Below, piece by piece: positions 13,901 to 28,355 of a DNA stretch of 64,000 bases (position 1 is its first letter; every line of letters starts with the position of its first letter). A model generated the notes under the pieces. It had not been told where the DNA came from. It did not search any database and was given only the letters and a program-made list of their open reading frames with translations. The position numbers and the translations under genes were made by a program. The stretch spans positions 186,001-250,000 of the forward strand of contig JALIRH010000097.1 of the NCBI GenBank assembly GCA_023055505.1, in the 5' to 3' direction. This DNA comes from Callipepla californica brunnescens. Lineage: Eukaryota; Chordata; Aves; Galliformes; Odontophoridae.

Positions 13901-16900
13901 CTCCTCATCACACAAAGCCATGCTGAATCGAAGGTCAGTTGAAGAGCTGTTTTTCAAAACAGACAGGAATTAGTGAAAGCCCTAATTAAAATAGAACTTT
14001 AAAAACCACCTATGCGATCAAAATAAAATAAAACTGAATAAAATAAAAATACACTCATGCAACAATTGCATAATGACATTCAACACAGTGAAGGAAGCAC
14101 AAAACAATGACAAACTATGTCAGTGAGATATGTATTTCATATAGCAACCCTAACATAAAAAAAAACAAAATATGCAGCTCCTAGTCTTAAAAAGTAAAAA
14201 TAAGTTAATATATTAAGTGATGAAGTGACTACAAATTTTCAGCCTAGAAGTTTGAATTCTCTATTTCTCCACCAAAAAAAAACAACCACAATGAAAAAAT
14301 GTTCACTTGTGCTACTGTATATTCTTAAGGGGAGGTGAGGGCAATTCTGACACCATATCTACTCAGTCTTACTATCAAAAGCTGTATGGATCTCAGCAGA
14401 GATTGTACTGACCAGAGATAAGAAAAACAAAGCTTCTTTCTCCAGCTATTTTCCTACCCCATGTGATCAGGAGCATACACAGGGCTGTGTAAAGATCTCA
14501 ATGCCATATTTAAATAAGAGCCACAGCTCCAGCTCCCTCTTCCCATTTGAGATAATAAGGCAGGAATTGAGTCAGCATGTCACCCCATGGGTCTAAATTC
14601 AGCATTGCCAGTTTTCAGAGCCTGACGGACCTTTTCTCCCTTTAGAAAAAGGTCTTCAGAAGAAGTCTCACTATTGCCAGCCCAGAAGTTTCCCCCTGCT
14701 TAAGACCAATTTTGTGAATTTGCATAACTAAGCTCAGCAGGGTCCCTCTCATACGTGGGTGTGCAGGTGAGTGACAGGTACTTGCACAGGAGTGACCTGT
14801 TACAGCACTGCCTCTGCCAGGTAGCAGTGATGACAGGCATACAGATTCTTCCTGGTAACTGCCTCAATAAAATTCCTGTTTTTTTGAAAAAAGGACTGTT
14901 CACAAGCAATGTTCCATGAAAATATACAATATCATGAACTGCAGAACCCCACAAAACCCCAAATCCATGTGGCCGTCAGTACATAGCAGACTAGAACTCA
15001 ACTAGATCCTTCTGCTTTACTACTTTAGTATCTACTGCCAATGCAACAGCCAGATACAGCCAAGCATCTTACATTCATTTAAAGTCTGAAATATGAAATA
15101 CTCATAATTAAGAGCTCTGGGTGTTATAGGGGTGGTCTCAAGGATCACCCACATATCTATCTCTACTAGCATCAAATTATGAACAAAAAATTATACCTGG
15201 GGGCTGTCTGTCAGCTTCCAGAGTCATTACCTAGAGCTCTACATTTACTTATAGAGCTCAGTGCTGTTATTTATAGTTCTAGCAAGAAAAAAAAAGACTC
15301 TCTTAAATTCCTTGTTCTCAGTAATTCATTTCTAGATTTAAAAGACATTTTTCTGATTATGGCTCAAGGTGATTTTTTGTCTTTCAAAGGCTGAGAAAGA
15401 GGAAGAAAGATAGTGAAAGAAGATTAAAAAATAAAAATAAAAAAAGCAGGTATCTGCTCAGCTTTATAAGAAATCTTGCCCTGATTGAGATCTTCCATTT
15501 TGACCTCAATTCTACACTCAGGTACACCTCAGGGCAGCTCTGTATTGAGTATACACATATACTAAAAGCTACCAGAAGATGCAAAGTCACTACAGGAGCT
15601 AAAATAACAAGAGTAAAAGCTGAAGCTGATGTCTAAGAGTTCATGAGGGAGAGCCCTTGAAAAGGAAAGCACTTAACACAAGCCAAGATGGGAACATCAC
15701 GTACAATAGCCTTGATCCTGCCAACATTTGGAAGAAGAAAAACTATTCAGGAAAGTAATGCTGTTCAAGTTGATGAGACAACTGCTGTGAGAAAATCACC
15801 CACAATTTTCAAGTCTTTGATTTTTTCAGTCCTTGGTATTTCAATGTTAAAACTAAGAATTTTTGTACTCAATATGGCACATTTAAAAAAAAATGTAAGA
15901 AATGGAACAAAATAAAGAAGGCCTTTGTTGCTAGTATATTTTCTTTTTATTTATTTATTTATGAGTTTTGATAGGAGATACTTACCACACTTCAAGAGAC
16001 AACTCCAAAGTCATTTCTGTAACCTACACAAGAGAGTTTTAAACTCAATTACAACACTTGCAGCAAAAAAAAAAAAAAAAGAAGACGACAGACAGACACC
16101 TGGAATATATACACACTAGTGTTACAAGCTTTTTAAAATCACTTCACTGAAAACAGAGGGAATTGCTAAAATGTGTTAGTGAGTTTGTTTTTGGCATAGC
16201 CTTTTTAAAAGCATACATGATGCATACCACGTGCACAAGCACCAAAAACCCAAGAAAATGCAGATAGGTGCAGATAGGTGCTGGCTTTCACTGGTTGCTT
16301 TTTTCACTTGCAATCACTTTTAGACAGTTACTCATGTCTGGTCTAAACAGATCTGATTGTTTTCATACACTGAAGATGTGGCCACAGTCCATCTGCTATG
16401 TGCTACCCAGTTTCCTGGACAAATTTCACAGCTTCCACCTGCAACTTGTGCTTCACACAAGCTACCCAATGCTTTTCACAGGTAAATAAAAGTGCTTAAA
16501 TTATCAGTCAGGAGGAGTGAGTGCTTACAAATATCTGAAAGATACAAGTAAATTAATGAATGTCACTACATCATGTTTTCACTTCTATTAAGCACCAGCT
16601 ATGCAATGCACTGAGAAGACCAAATCAAACATTTCTTCCACCTCTTTAGAATAGTCAGTGTGACAAAATGCTGGTTCATTGTCATCACCAAAAGGAACAG
16701 TTCAACTGCTTTTTAGCAAGCACAACAGCTCTGGTAATAACTAGCTGATAGCTGCACATGCAGAAGGTACTAGTCACACAGTGAGGGACAGGAATCTCAC
16801 AGCACTCCTGCAGACTACATGGATCTACCTGGCCATAGCTACAGCTTGGTCCTCTCTGCCTCCTTCATAGAGCACTTAATGGAGTTCCCTGCAAGCAAAG

Positions 16901-19900
16901 TTTAGAAAAAGATGGTGAAACCACCAATCACAATTGTTAGGCCCAATCCAAGAGTACAAGCTTGCTAGACTAAGGACAGACAAGCATGTTCATCTCCCCA
17001 AGCTCTCACAGAAAATGGCCACAGATAGGTCAGTACAGCCCTGCAGGTGTGTAACACACAATGTCTTCCTTCACTCTGCCTCTTACTCGTGTACTCTCCT
17101 CCCCACCTGCAGTATGTGATCAGAGGGCACAGGGCTACAAGCAGATGAACGCCTCCTGCTGAGCACAGAGCAGATGGGGACAGGGCACACTCTGCTGCCT
17201 TCCTCACCAGCACTGCACACAGGGAGGGAGGCACAGCAACAGGACCGGAGAAAGGAAAGGCAGAGAAACAAAGGGTGAACACGAAGGAACAAAGCAGAGA
17301 CATTTATGGAAACACATCAAAGGCAGGGTAGCAATTACGTTATTCCAGCACCTGACATTATTAATTTAGAATGCACTTCAGAAAACATGCAGTGATTCAA
17401 TGGTTGAAGAAATGTATGCACACAGTACTAAATAAACCCTTGAGGGGAAATGTTCCAGCAGCAAAAGAGCATGTCTCTTTTTTACCTTACACAGACAGCC
17501 CAAGAAACCTCAGGAATACGGGCTGTGCATGTAAATTGTCTGCACAGGACTCAGCCTGACTTCATGTTTCCTTCCCATTTGCTTCGGAGTTTACAAAGGC
17601 AACCTCAAGTTAAATGCTAAGGCTCATGTACAGAGCTCTCTGCTTCCCAACAAACGGGCTTTAAGCAGTTATATGCTGTAACAAAGCCTACTTTTAAAGT
17701 TGTGTCATGCTGAAAATAGCACAGCAGTCACAAATCAGGAGCTCTGACCATATAATAGATCAGAGCCACAAGCAGGAATGCATGCAGTATTGATAATACA
17801 TATAGTATCTGCACATGGTATATATAGAGACAAGCAGATGTGAGGGATATAATCACAACTGATGAATTGTGTTCAGAATGGTTCCCAATACAGTACTCTA
17901 TTACACTTTGGTATTTTAATACATGTAGAACATAATACATGTAGAACAAATTAAATTATTAACAGATTTAACAACAATTTCCAGGAGTTACTGTGCAGAC
18001 AGGCAATCCTTTGTTAAACTGACAACATTTGTTTTGTATATGAGTTTAAAGGAAATAATCAAACTGGAACTTCTCTCTGTTTTTCTTTTTTTTTTTTTTA
18101 ACAGTACCACTTGCAGTAATGTATCATTAATGTTAACCAGAGCTGTACTGCAACAAGCCATTCATAACAACTGCAATGCATACTAATAAAAGAATTTCTG
18201 TTAGCTTTCTGGAAGTCACAAGCTTCAAGTAGTAGAGATAATATACAGCACAACAAAACCTATATAACAAAGACCCACTGAATTGATAACTGAATTGAAC
18301 CAAGTGGTGCAGAAACCTCTTCGGAGCACATAAATTTGATACTGGACTTATAAAGAGGATTCTCTCAGAAAGAAAACCATTCAGTGCTACTGTGTTTCTT
18401 CATTCTCCTCTCAGCAGGACTGCAAAGAGATAAATACAGTGCCATTAGGTAGCTCTGTGTTTAACCATGGCCAACAGTGAATGCTCAGGAAACCTGCTTC
18501 AGGACTGTGCGTGCAACCATCCGCAGAGATTTCCCCCTGTCAAAGCCTCCAAATATTTAGCTATTTCCTGACCAAAAGACTGCTGCCATTACCCAGTGAG
18601 GGATATAATCCCTCATTTTGCATTTTAAATTCAAAACTATGTTGATAAAACATAGCCTTAAATAGCAATGAAGAAGATTTGGACTTTTAATCTGGGTTGC
18701 AAGTGCAAGCTAAATGTTTCTTCTTATGAAGTGACTAAGGGTAAACTGAGTAACATCGTACTCACTGAGATTCCTTAGGAAACATAGCTCAGGCTTTCTA
18801 GACACCAACATAGCCCAGGCTTTCTAAACACCAACATCTACATGATTTGTGAAGAAGCTGTATCTAACCAGGTATATCCAGATCTACACAATAGTTTAGG
18901 TGCCCTCAGTTCAGGCACCAATTACAAACTTCCAAACACGTTCACAGCCACGTAAAAAACACAAAGCTACAAATGTTGTAACTCACATTGTTGAAAGTTA
19001 ATTGGACCTCCTTCTTCTCTCCCAGCTTCAGGGAGGATATAGGAAATGTGGCCATACCAAGAGTCTCATCCATAACGTAGTTGGCATCCATCAAAGTTAC
19101 CTAAAAAGATAAATGGGCATTCAATTCAACACTGGTAAATCCCTTTTTAGTTTCATATAGATTATGCCTAAAGTAACTTAAAAAGGGATAAGGAAAAGAA
19201 TGTAACTAACCCAATCTAGTCAACATCCAAGGATATCCACTTGAAGGAAGATAAGTATAGGTAGCTTTTTTAAGACGTTCAACGGAGTGAGCATGACAGT
19301 ATCATTCACAAAGCATTTTTCATCTCAGCACCTTTTCTATCAGTAAATCTGATCACATTTCTAAGCCGATGTAATTACTTGAAATTATATGAATTATATA
19401 ATTCATATATAAAAAAAAAACAAAAAACATAATGCAACTTTTCAGCTAAGATGGAACCCATATGTCCTAACCTTCTTTTCACAGACCAAGAATTTCATAT
19501 CAACGATTTGGAAAAATGCATAGCATTCCAAACAAAAAAAAACTTTACTGCATATCAAACTAGACCTTCAACTCTCTAAATCTTCTATATCAGAGTGTAT
19601 ACCTTCTCAAAATGCAAAACCATCCAAACACTGATGCTGATAGAACACTGTTTAACACATTTGTTCTAATCCTCCTGTGTCAGCATCTAGCAGTCCTTTT
19701 TCTCAGTGACAGCCTTTCAATTCTCAAGTAAGATGCTCACAAAGAGTTTCAAATTACTATTTCCATGGTTCCTAGTATGTAAGCTCTCCAAACTCACTTG
19801 GCTTCCTACTTTTTTTCCACTTTGTGGAATAGTTTCTCCTGAAATACCATGTCTGTGGCTTGGAGCATACATTTTGTGTAAAACAAATGCAATCAAGACA

Positions 19901-22900
19901 CAAACACTTGCATGACTATTTGTTACATCAGAGTTCAACCTCCTCTCAGTATAGAGAATTCGTTTCACCCTGTGCCACAATTGATTCTTTAAAATGAACT
20001 TTATTTTAGTAACATCTGTATTTTAATGCCATCTATGTGTTTCTGTTTCCTCACAGAACCTGATGTTCACTGCTGTAACTTCCCCGGGCTGACTTCTGAA
20101 ACCAACAGCAACAGTAAGATTTTGGAGAGCTTCCTACACTTCAAAGTAAAAACTGTATTTGAGACAGTGTTAAAAATTTAAACAACCTGAGGAGTAGAGG
20201 AGGTTGTGGAGACTGCACGAGGCTGGGAATTCACAAAATAAGTTTTAAGTGGGTTTTGCAGGTTTGATTTCAGACACTGTCCTCCATAGAGAACCCAAAG
20301 GCTCCACTATGGACTCTGTGTGTGCATGTACCACAACGTCAGAACAAAAGTACCAGCTTTAACCTAAAGAATACACTTTTCATGGTGAAGAGAGGGTTTA
20401 CAATGAATAGTGTATGTATGTTTATGGAGATATAAATCAAACAGGTCCAAAAATAACCATGATTACATGGTATTGCTGGCTCTTTGCAGGCAATTTCCAC
20501 AAAATTTTATAGCACTTGCCTCCCAAAACAGCAACAACCTTTAGTTATTGTAAAGATGCATTTACTTCAAATGAAATCTGCTGCGTACTCTTAAAGCACG
20601 GGTGCCCTTTTGGCTTGCCTGGGCCACAGTGAGTGAAAAGGAATTGTCTTGGGCTGCAAATACGTAGGCCTCCCCAAAAGTAATGCCTCCTATTTATTTC
20701 TATGGAAAACATAACACATACAAAAAGCACAACAGCACTATTTGATAGAGCAAATTCTCAGGTACAAAAAACTATTTTTCAACACAGCCTTCACTATTAG
20801 CTACGCATGTTCACCTGCAATGAACACAAGCCTGCATGCCACAGTCCCTGTCACCACTGCTGAAACATATCACTCACCCCTCACTGTGCACACATCCACT
20901 GCTTGGTCTCCATCAACGATCAGCAAGAACTGATGAATGTCAATGGGTGTAATTTTTTTTCTGCAGGGAGGAATTCAATGGCATACCTTTGCTTCATACA
21001 CACTTCCATGTCAGATGCCATTCAGTCAGTCTGCCCCTCTGCTGCCAACTGTCACACATCAACAAAATGTAATGGAATACAGGAGGCAAGGTTCAACCTC
21101 TACCGCCATCTCACCAACATCCACCTCTAATGTTGTAGGCCAACATAATAAAATAGGAGGCATTACTTTTGAAGCAGCCCTCATAACATCACAGAATCAC
21201 AGAACTGTAGGGGTTGGTAGGGACCTCTGGAGATCATTGAGTCCAGTTCCCCTGCCAAAGCAGCTCCCTAGCCCAGGTTGCACAGGTAGGCATCCAGGCA
21301 AGCCTTGAATGTCTCCAGAGGAGACTACACCACCTCTCTGTGCAGCCTGTGCCAGTGCTCCGTCACTGTGCTGTGAAGAAGTTCCCATGCACATTTGTGA
21401 AGAACTTCCTATGCTTCAGTTTGTGGCCATTTCCCCTCATCCTATCACTACACACTGCTGAAAAGGGTCCAGCCTCATTCCTTTGCCTTCCGCTCCTTAG
21501 ATATTTATAGATGTGGATCAGATCCCCTCTGAGTCTTCTTTTTTCAAGGCTGAACAGACCCAGGTCTCTCAGCCTTTCCTCATAAGGGAGGTGTTCCACA
21601 CCCTTTATCATCTTTGTGGCCCTCCTCTGGACTCTTTCAAGGAGATCCCTGTCCTTTTTGTACTGGGGAGCCCAGAACAGGACACAGTACTCCATTTGGC
21701 CTTCTTGGCCACCAGGACACACTGCTGGCTCATGGCCAACCTGTCATCCACCAGGACACCCAGGTCCCTCTCCTCAAAGCTCCTCTCTAGCAGGTCATCC
21801 CCCAACTTCTATCGTTGCATGCAGTTATTCCTCCCTAGGTGCAAGACTCTACACTTGCTCTTGTTAAAGCTCATCCGGTTCCTCTCTGCCCAACTCTCCA
21901 GCCTGTTCAGGTCTCAATGAATGGCAGCACAGCCTTCCAGTGTGTCAGCCATTCCTCCCAGCTTTGTACCATCAGCAAACTTGCTGAGGGTGTATTCCAT
22001 CCCCTCATCAAGGTCATTGATGAAGATGCTGAACAGGACCAGACCCAGCACTGACCCCTGAGGAACACTGCTAAGTACAGGCCTCCAACTGGACTCTGTG
22101 CTCCCGATCACAACCCTCTGAGCTCTGCCAGTTAGCCAGTTCTCAACCCACTTCACTGTCCACTCATCTATTCCCACTTCACAGCTTTGTTACAGGGATG
22201 CCGTGGGAGACAAATGCCTTGCTGAAACCAAGGTAGACTACATCCACTGCTCTGCACCTAGCCAGTAACAACATCACAGAAGGCACCAGGTTTGCCGAGT
22301 ATGACTTCCCTCAGAGAACCCATGCTGACTACTCCTGACAACTCTCTTCTCTTCCAATTGCCTGGAGATGGCATCCAGAAAAAACTGTTTTCCATTACCT
22401 TTCCAGGCACAAACATGAAGCTGACTGGCCTGTAGTTCCCCAGATCCTCCTCCCTGCCCATTTTGAAGATCAGAGTGACACTGACTGTTCACTAGCCTTC
22501 AGGCACCTCTCTCATTCTCCAAGATCTCTTGAAGAAGATAGAGAGCAGTTCAGCAATCACCTCTGCCAACTCCCTCAGCATATGTGGATGCACCCCATCG
22601 GGGCCCACAGATTTATGTACACTGATGTACATAAGCGGCCTCAGCACCTAGCCCTGGGGGACGCCACTTGTGACCGGCTGCCAACTGGATTTAACTCCAT
22701 TGACAACTCTTTGGGCCTTACCCTCATCCACTAAGCAGGTCACCTTGTCATAGAATGAAATAAGGTATGTCAGACAGTATCTACCTTTCATAAACCCATG
22801 CTGACTGGCCCTGATCCAGTATATAGTATAGTGTGTACTATACTTACTCATGTGTTTCACATTTGAAAATAGCTGGTCACAAATTTACATACTGCCAAGC

Positions 22901-25900
22901 AATGGCATGAATCATGTGAAGTGAGGGATATTTCTGAGAGAATCAGAAAAGTCTTGTAAAGAGACAAGATCAAATTTTCAAGTTGAGTATCTGGCTGCAA
23001 CCCTACACATTCCATTTGAAAATTTGCAAGTAACGCATTTATGTCAATTGAAAACTGAGTCACAAATATACAAAAACAGTGATTTTTTTTTAATGTTTTT
23101 TTGCAATCTTGAAACCTATTCTCAAATTCTTATATCAAAACAGAAAGCAAGGCTGCAGATATTTTTTTTTTCTGTTCACATGACTGTGTTTAGCTATCAA
23201 AATGTATTCAATTATTAGCCATAACTTGAGTTAGCACTACAACACGGCCTCCCCAAATCCCGATTTCAGCTCAAATAGTGCTGAACGATAGGTGAACATC
23301 TGGGGCTGGGAAAGAACAGCACTAACACTTGACTGGTGTCAAGCAGGGGCCAGGCAGCAGGACAAGCAGGGGCCAGGCTGGGCTGGGCCACACAGTCCAC
23401 AGGACATGGGTTGGACATGCCTCTCCTACAGGAAACAGGGACGTGAATAATATCTTAGCAACAAACTACAGCCATACTGTACTGGAAACTGACCACATGC
23501 CAGCTCATAAAATCCTACACTTTATAATGACTGTATAAAACAAAGCTAAAAAGTGTATACTGTGGGATGACTGTGATTCTGGGATCAACTACAAATCACA
23601 GCAAATATTCAGTTAATCATTACCCCTGCAGACCCCAGAAAATACCACAACTACAAAGAGAGAAGGAAACTGTCTGCACTAGGCATTCTGTTAGAATCCA
23701 TAAATTCTTTTCTTCTTCTTCCCATTTCCACAAATGATCACTCAGTTCCTCAGTTTCTAAGTCCTGGTAACTATTCACCTATTTTTTCATGACAAACTAA
23801 CAACAAAGTTAGAGATTTCTACCTTTTCTCAGGTTTCATGTGGTCAGGCTGCGTGTATATGACCAAAACATTGGAAACCAACTCACGTGACTGTTGCACA
23901 AGATAAAATGTCAGAAGCTGTTTTGCATAATTTCCTTTCTGCAAAACAATTATGAAATTACTCTGATTTCCCTGATGTTGCTGTCACATGGGCAGAATGG
24001 ACATGAAGGTTCTTCGTGCTCCCATAAGCGGCCCACATGATTCTTCTTCCTTGAACTGCAAATCTGATCCTCACCACAGGAGCAGAGGGAGCATTATTGG
24101 AAGCACAATAAAATTTTAGGATCTTGAACCATTTAGCTTCAACAAGTTATGGTTACTAGCCCAACAAATAGCTTCCCAGGCTTTAGCTTCTGCCCTTGCT
24201 GTCTGCATGGCAACGGCTGAGTCACAGCCTGAGCCACTGATTGAGCATCCTGGATCCAGACAGCCCTAAGAGCACAGGTGAATACAATTCACCTGTGCAA
24301 CTGGAAGGGGTGAAGCCAGGCTCAAACCCTCTTAGACCCCATTTAAGCACTGACTACCACTGAGGAAGGATCTCTCATTACAGATCCGTCCTTTGAGGAG
24401 TTTTTCCCTGCAAGCCTCAATCCTTAGAGACGGATGAGCCTACCATTTTCTTCTTTATTTATAACATCTTCTCACTGCACTGGTCCTGTTGCCATTACAC
24501 CACTACACTGTCTATTTAATTTAGACTGAAAACCTGTATGCTTGCATCAGAGTGCTTTACGTGTTATAGCCATGTCCTTTGAAGACCCAAGCTAACATAG
24601 CATCACAGACCAACTTACATTCCAACTGTGTGTACTGATGAAATAATTATACATAATACTCACCTTTTCTTTACAACCCAGGAAAGCTTAACATACTGAA
24701 ATTAGACAATGGTTCAGACAGCAAGCCTATACATAGACTGAGTTCCAAAACATCATTAAATGAGCACTATGGATAAAGCAGAACCACACTTCTGTTTTTT
24801 GATTTCTAAGGGAAAAGCAGGGAATGGGCAGAGGCTTGACTTTACATCACCCCACCTAGTCACTGTCCATAATAGTAAAATCAGTGAAGGAAGCAATAAG
24901 AAAATAACTTATGGCTGATGTGAACAACAGGAAGGTACTAGGCCCCAGGAGCAGTCTGAAGGATGACAAAGATGCATATCTTAAAATGATTATCAAGGCT
25001 ATTCATTGCATACAACACCTCTTGCCTAGCATCATGACTATAGGCGAAATCCAGCCTTTAATGTTAAAAAATAAATAAATCTGAAATCTTAACAAAACAT
25101 TTGCATAAAGTGCTATTATTTTAAACTTCAATTTTCACAGACAGCTCAGTCACTTTATTTACCTCAAGAACATTCTCTTGGTTGGGGTCCAGAATGAACT
25201 CGAAGGTCTCATTCCACACAGGATTCACATCATTATTGAAATGTTTAGTTCTCTTCCTGCAGTCAGGAGCAGAAGGGATGAACAGCTCCACATAGGGGTC
25301 TGGAGTATCAACTACAGAGCAAAACAATGCAGGACTCCATATAACTCAAATCTGAGTTGTAAAAGTTATGTGAAACCACAGATTATCACATGATCTATGG
25401 CAGAAATATATTTAAATTTAACTATACAAATCCTATGAGTATAATGAAATAAGTGATACAACAATATTACCAGTATCTCAAAAGGAAACAGTAGTTATGC
25501 TGTTAGGTGGAGAGCCTTGAACAAATCGAAGGGCACTGGAAAAGATTCACATTTATTGGAAATATGTATACTACTACCAAGCAGTGGTAATTATTTTCAA
25601 AAGCTCTTACCCCTTCCTTTTTCTAGTGTCGCAGCAATGGCACAAAAACATTCTACAAACACGGTCTTCAATTAAAAATGAAAACAAGGGTGTCTAACTT
25701 GGGATCCTCTTTCACCTATTTGACTTTGTGGAGGTTACCAAGACTTTACTACTGCTAGTGATATCTGAAAAACAACTGCAGAACTCTGACTGAAAATATA
25801 GAAAAATATGCCAACTTTATCTAAGCAGAATTATTAGTGGGAGAAAAAGTACACCCTGAAAAAATTCACCTGACATTCAATAAAAGCCATTCCCTCCTGA

Positions 25901-28315
25901 AAGAACGCATTGTTGGCAATCCTACATTTCCAATCCATTAAAGCTAGTAATTTTCTTCTGTCAAATGAGATTTTTCTCTCAAAGGAGAATCTTTTCTGTC
26001 TGAGATTAAACCATCACCAATATCAACATGTCTATTATGAATGACAGTTCATTCCTAAATGAGAAATGTCAGTTGTCATGATCCTTGAATAGTGTTGCAT
26101 TGTATCTGAAGAAGAGATTCTATCATGTTCTCACATTTAAGTTCAACTCTTAAAAGATAAAGAGCTCCGTGGAAACAGAATGTCATCAGTCTGTCATATC
26201 AACAGAAGAAATCCAGCCAAACTGCTGTAGAAAGCACTAGGTAAGATTACAAATACACACACTGTCAGCATCAAAACTGCACCAACATTTCTCTGACTTA
26301 TTTTTTTCCTAACTCCATATTAGTTAATTTTGCTTCAAACTTATATCTAATAATAGTATAGATTTCCCTTTTGTTTATCTCATCACTGTCAATCAAGGTT
26401 TTAGAGAAAGTACTTTTTGCAACTATTTCTTATCCTACAAATGTAAGAAACAGGCTGCTGTTGACCTTTCCATACAAAACCACCAGCTAGCTGTAACATG
26501 GTAAAAGACATCTCCCTAGACTCTCTGCAAAGGTTGTCCTCTGCTCTTGGGAAACACTTTCAAGTTAATGCTTTGCTCACTATAAACAAGAATCTTTTCA
26601 TTAGAGACGTCTTTAGGAAAGAGATTAAAATGCATCACCAGGTAAAACAGGTCTGAACATCCCTTCTTGTATAAACTTCAAGTCTAAAAATTTTTTTTTT
26701 GTTCAACAAAGCCAGATGTGTTCAAAGGCTCCTGATTTCAGTAAAACGTTATCAGAAAGCGCTGAAGCCAAGAGCCATGGGGTCTCTATACCCAGAAGAA
26801 AGGGTAAACAAATATATATATTAGGATGTATATATATATCAGTACTTTCAAACAAGGATCGGTCTTCCTTTGGAAAAGAGAAAAGAAGGCTTTCTGAAAA
26901 CACTCAGAAGGTTTTGTGTACCAAGGCAGAATGAAGTCAAAATGTGGCCTCCTGCCACTTCCAGCTGGGAGCATCAGCTGGGGCTAACATGCTTTCTGAC
27001 ACTATCAACAGAGAAGTACTGAACTTGCACAAGAAATTACTTACAATCTCTGAGGAAAAGCAGAAAAACATGCAAGACTCTGAGGGATTTTTACATTGTG
27101 CTCCATATCTGTGGGTCTCAGCTAATTGCTACAACCTGGCAGGTCACACTGTTACCTGTTAATTAATGAGCAACTATTTAAAGTTGGGGAATGGTGTGGC
27201 AAGCCTTTAAATTGCATTCTTCATTAGCTCCAGACAATTTTTGTCTTAGCTTGTCTCTTAGCTGAAGTCAGGGAAAGAGATGGGATCAATCCCCAGGTGT
27301 TTTTTACATCTTTTTTCTTTTTCTACGGACAGATGTAACTAATTGCTAACTTCTACTGTCTGCATTACCTCTCTTGAATTACAACACAAATCTGTGCCTG
27401 AAGGCAGGGAATTTAAAGCCCCATGAGTCTGCATAGCAAAACATCTACTGCAGTCAGCAATGACAAGATCTCATCTGTAAGTCTGGACATCGAGCAATAC
27501 TTAGGCAATAAACCCTAGAGATGTGCAGTGCCAACAGGCTGAACGTACCCCCAGAAGTTTAGTTTTTAACAAATAAATCAGCATTAAGCAACATTCTGAA
27601 CAAACCTTTGATGCTTCTCTTTCTATTCAATCTTTACGTGATTATGGATTGGCTCTTACTGCACGTTACGAAACCTCAACTTTTGTTTTAAACACTAAAG
27701 CCAATGGCTCTTCATCTGTATTTCGAACTCCAAAGCGTGTGGAAAACTCAACCACAGCACAGCTGGCAGCCAGCTGCCATTACTGACTCCCCACCAGACA
27801 GACTCCAAGTGAGCGTTGAAGCAGAAACTAAACCAAGGCAGAGAGCAACTAAACTTAGAAAATCAGCAACTAAAATAAATAAAAGAAATACCTTGGAAAC
27901 TGAGCAATGCCAAGCCTCCTCCTCACTCCCTGACTTTATTATGTTTTTTAACCTGAGGCTAGGAGTTAATCATTCATCCTTTCATGTTTGAAAGTTTATT
28001 TTGTGCTCTTTTCAATTAAGAAAATGAAAACCTACTCTTTTCAAACATCCTTCTTCAGCTGAAGAGGAAAAATACTGGAAGACTGTGTGCTCTGATTAAG
28101 GTATTGCTACAAGTCAGGCTATCTAAATAAAAACTGCACTCCTTTTTATTACTTGGGGATGGCACTCACAAAGTAGCTACCAGCAATCTGGCAAGTAACA
28201 CAAAGTTGCTTAACATATTTAATGTGCAGGTAAAATAGATGGTGTGCGCATCCTCTTGTACAGATCTACTTGTTCCTGTACGTGTTTTTGCCAGTTGATT
28301 GCCCAGGTATGTTTT

Positions 28316-28355
<40 letters not shown>

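Larger units (their letters stand above)
16024..18986 (-). other. PLA2G4A: PLA2G4A intron 5
   Basis: 3.0 kb, donor GTGAGT at 18986, acceptor TGTAG at 16024. It contains two short tandem duplications and homopolymers. A GC-richer stretch at 16800-17300 carries overlapping open frames on the minus strand without a recognisable protein. Confidence 0.82.
19101..25162 (-). other. PLA2G4A: PLA2G4A intron 4
   Basis: 6.1 kb, donor GTAAAT at 25162, acceptor TTTTTAG at 19101. It contains mariner copy 2, two CR1 segments and the E-box palindrome. About 23230-23420 is a small GC-rich patch in which GCAGGGGCCAGGC occurs twice. The remainder is unassigned. Confidence 0.82.

Noticed and set aside
21363..22461. 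Several minus- and plus-strand open frames
   Set aside because: All lie in the CR1 copy at 21186-22625; the plus-strand frames are antisense and the minus-strand ones are broken reverse transcriptase pieces.
24180..24470. Possible LTR promoter segment near the E-box palindrome
   Set aside because: A TATA-like and GC-richer stretch is present but no paired ends, target duplication or polyadenylation signal in the right order could be placed.
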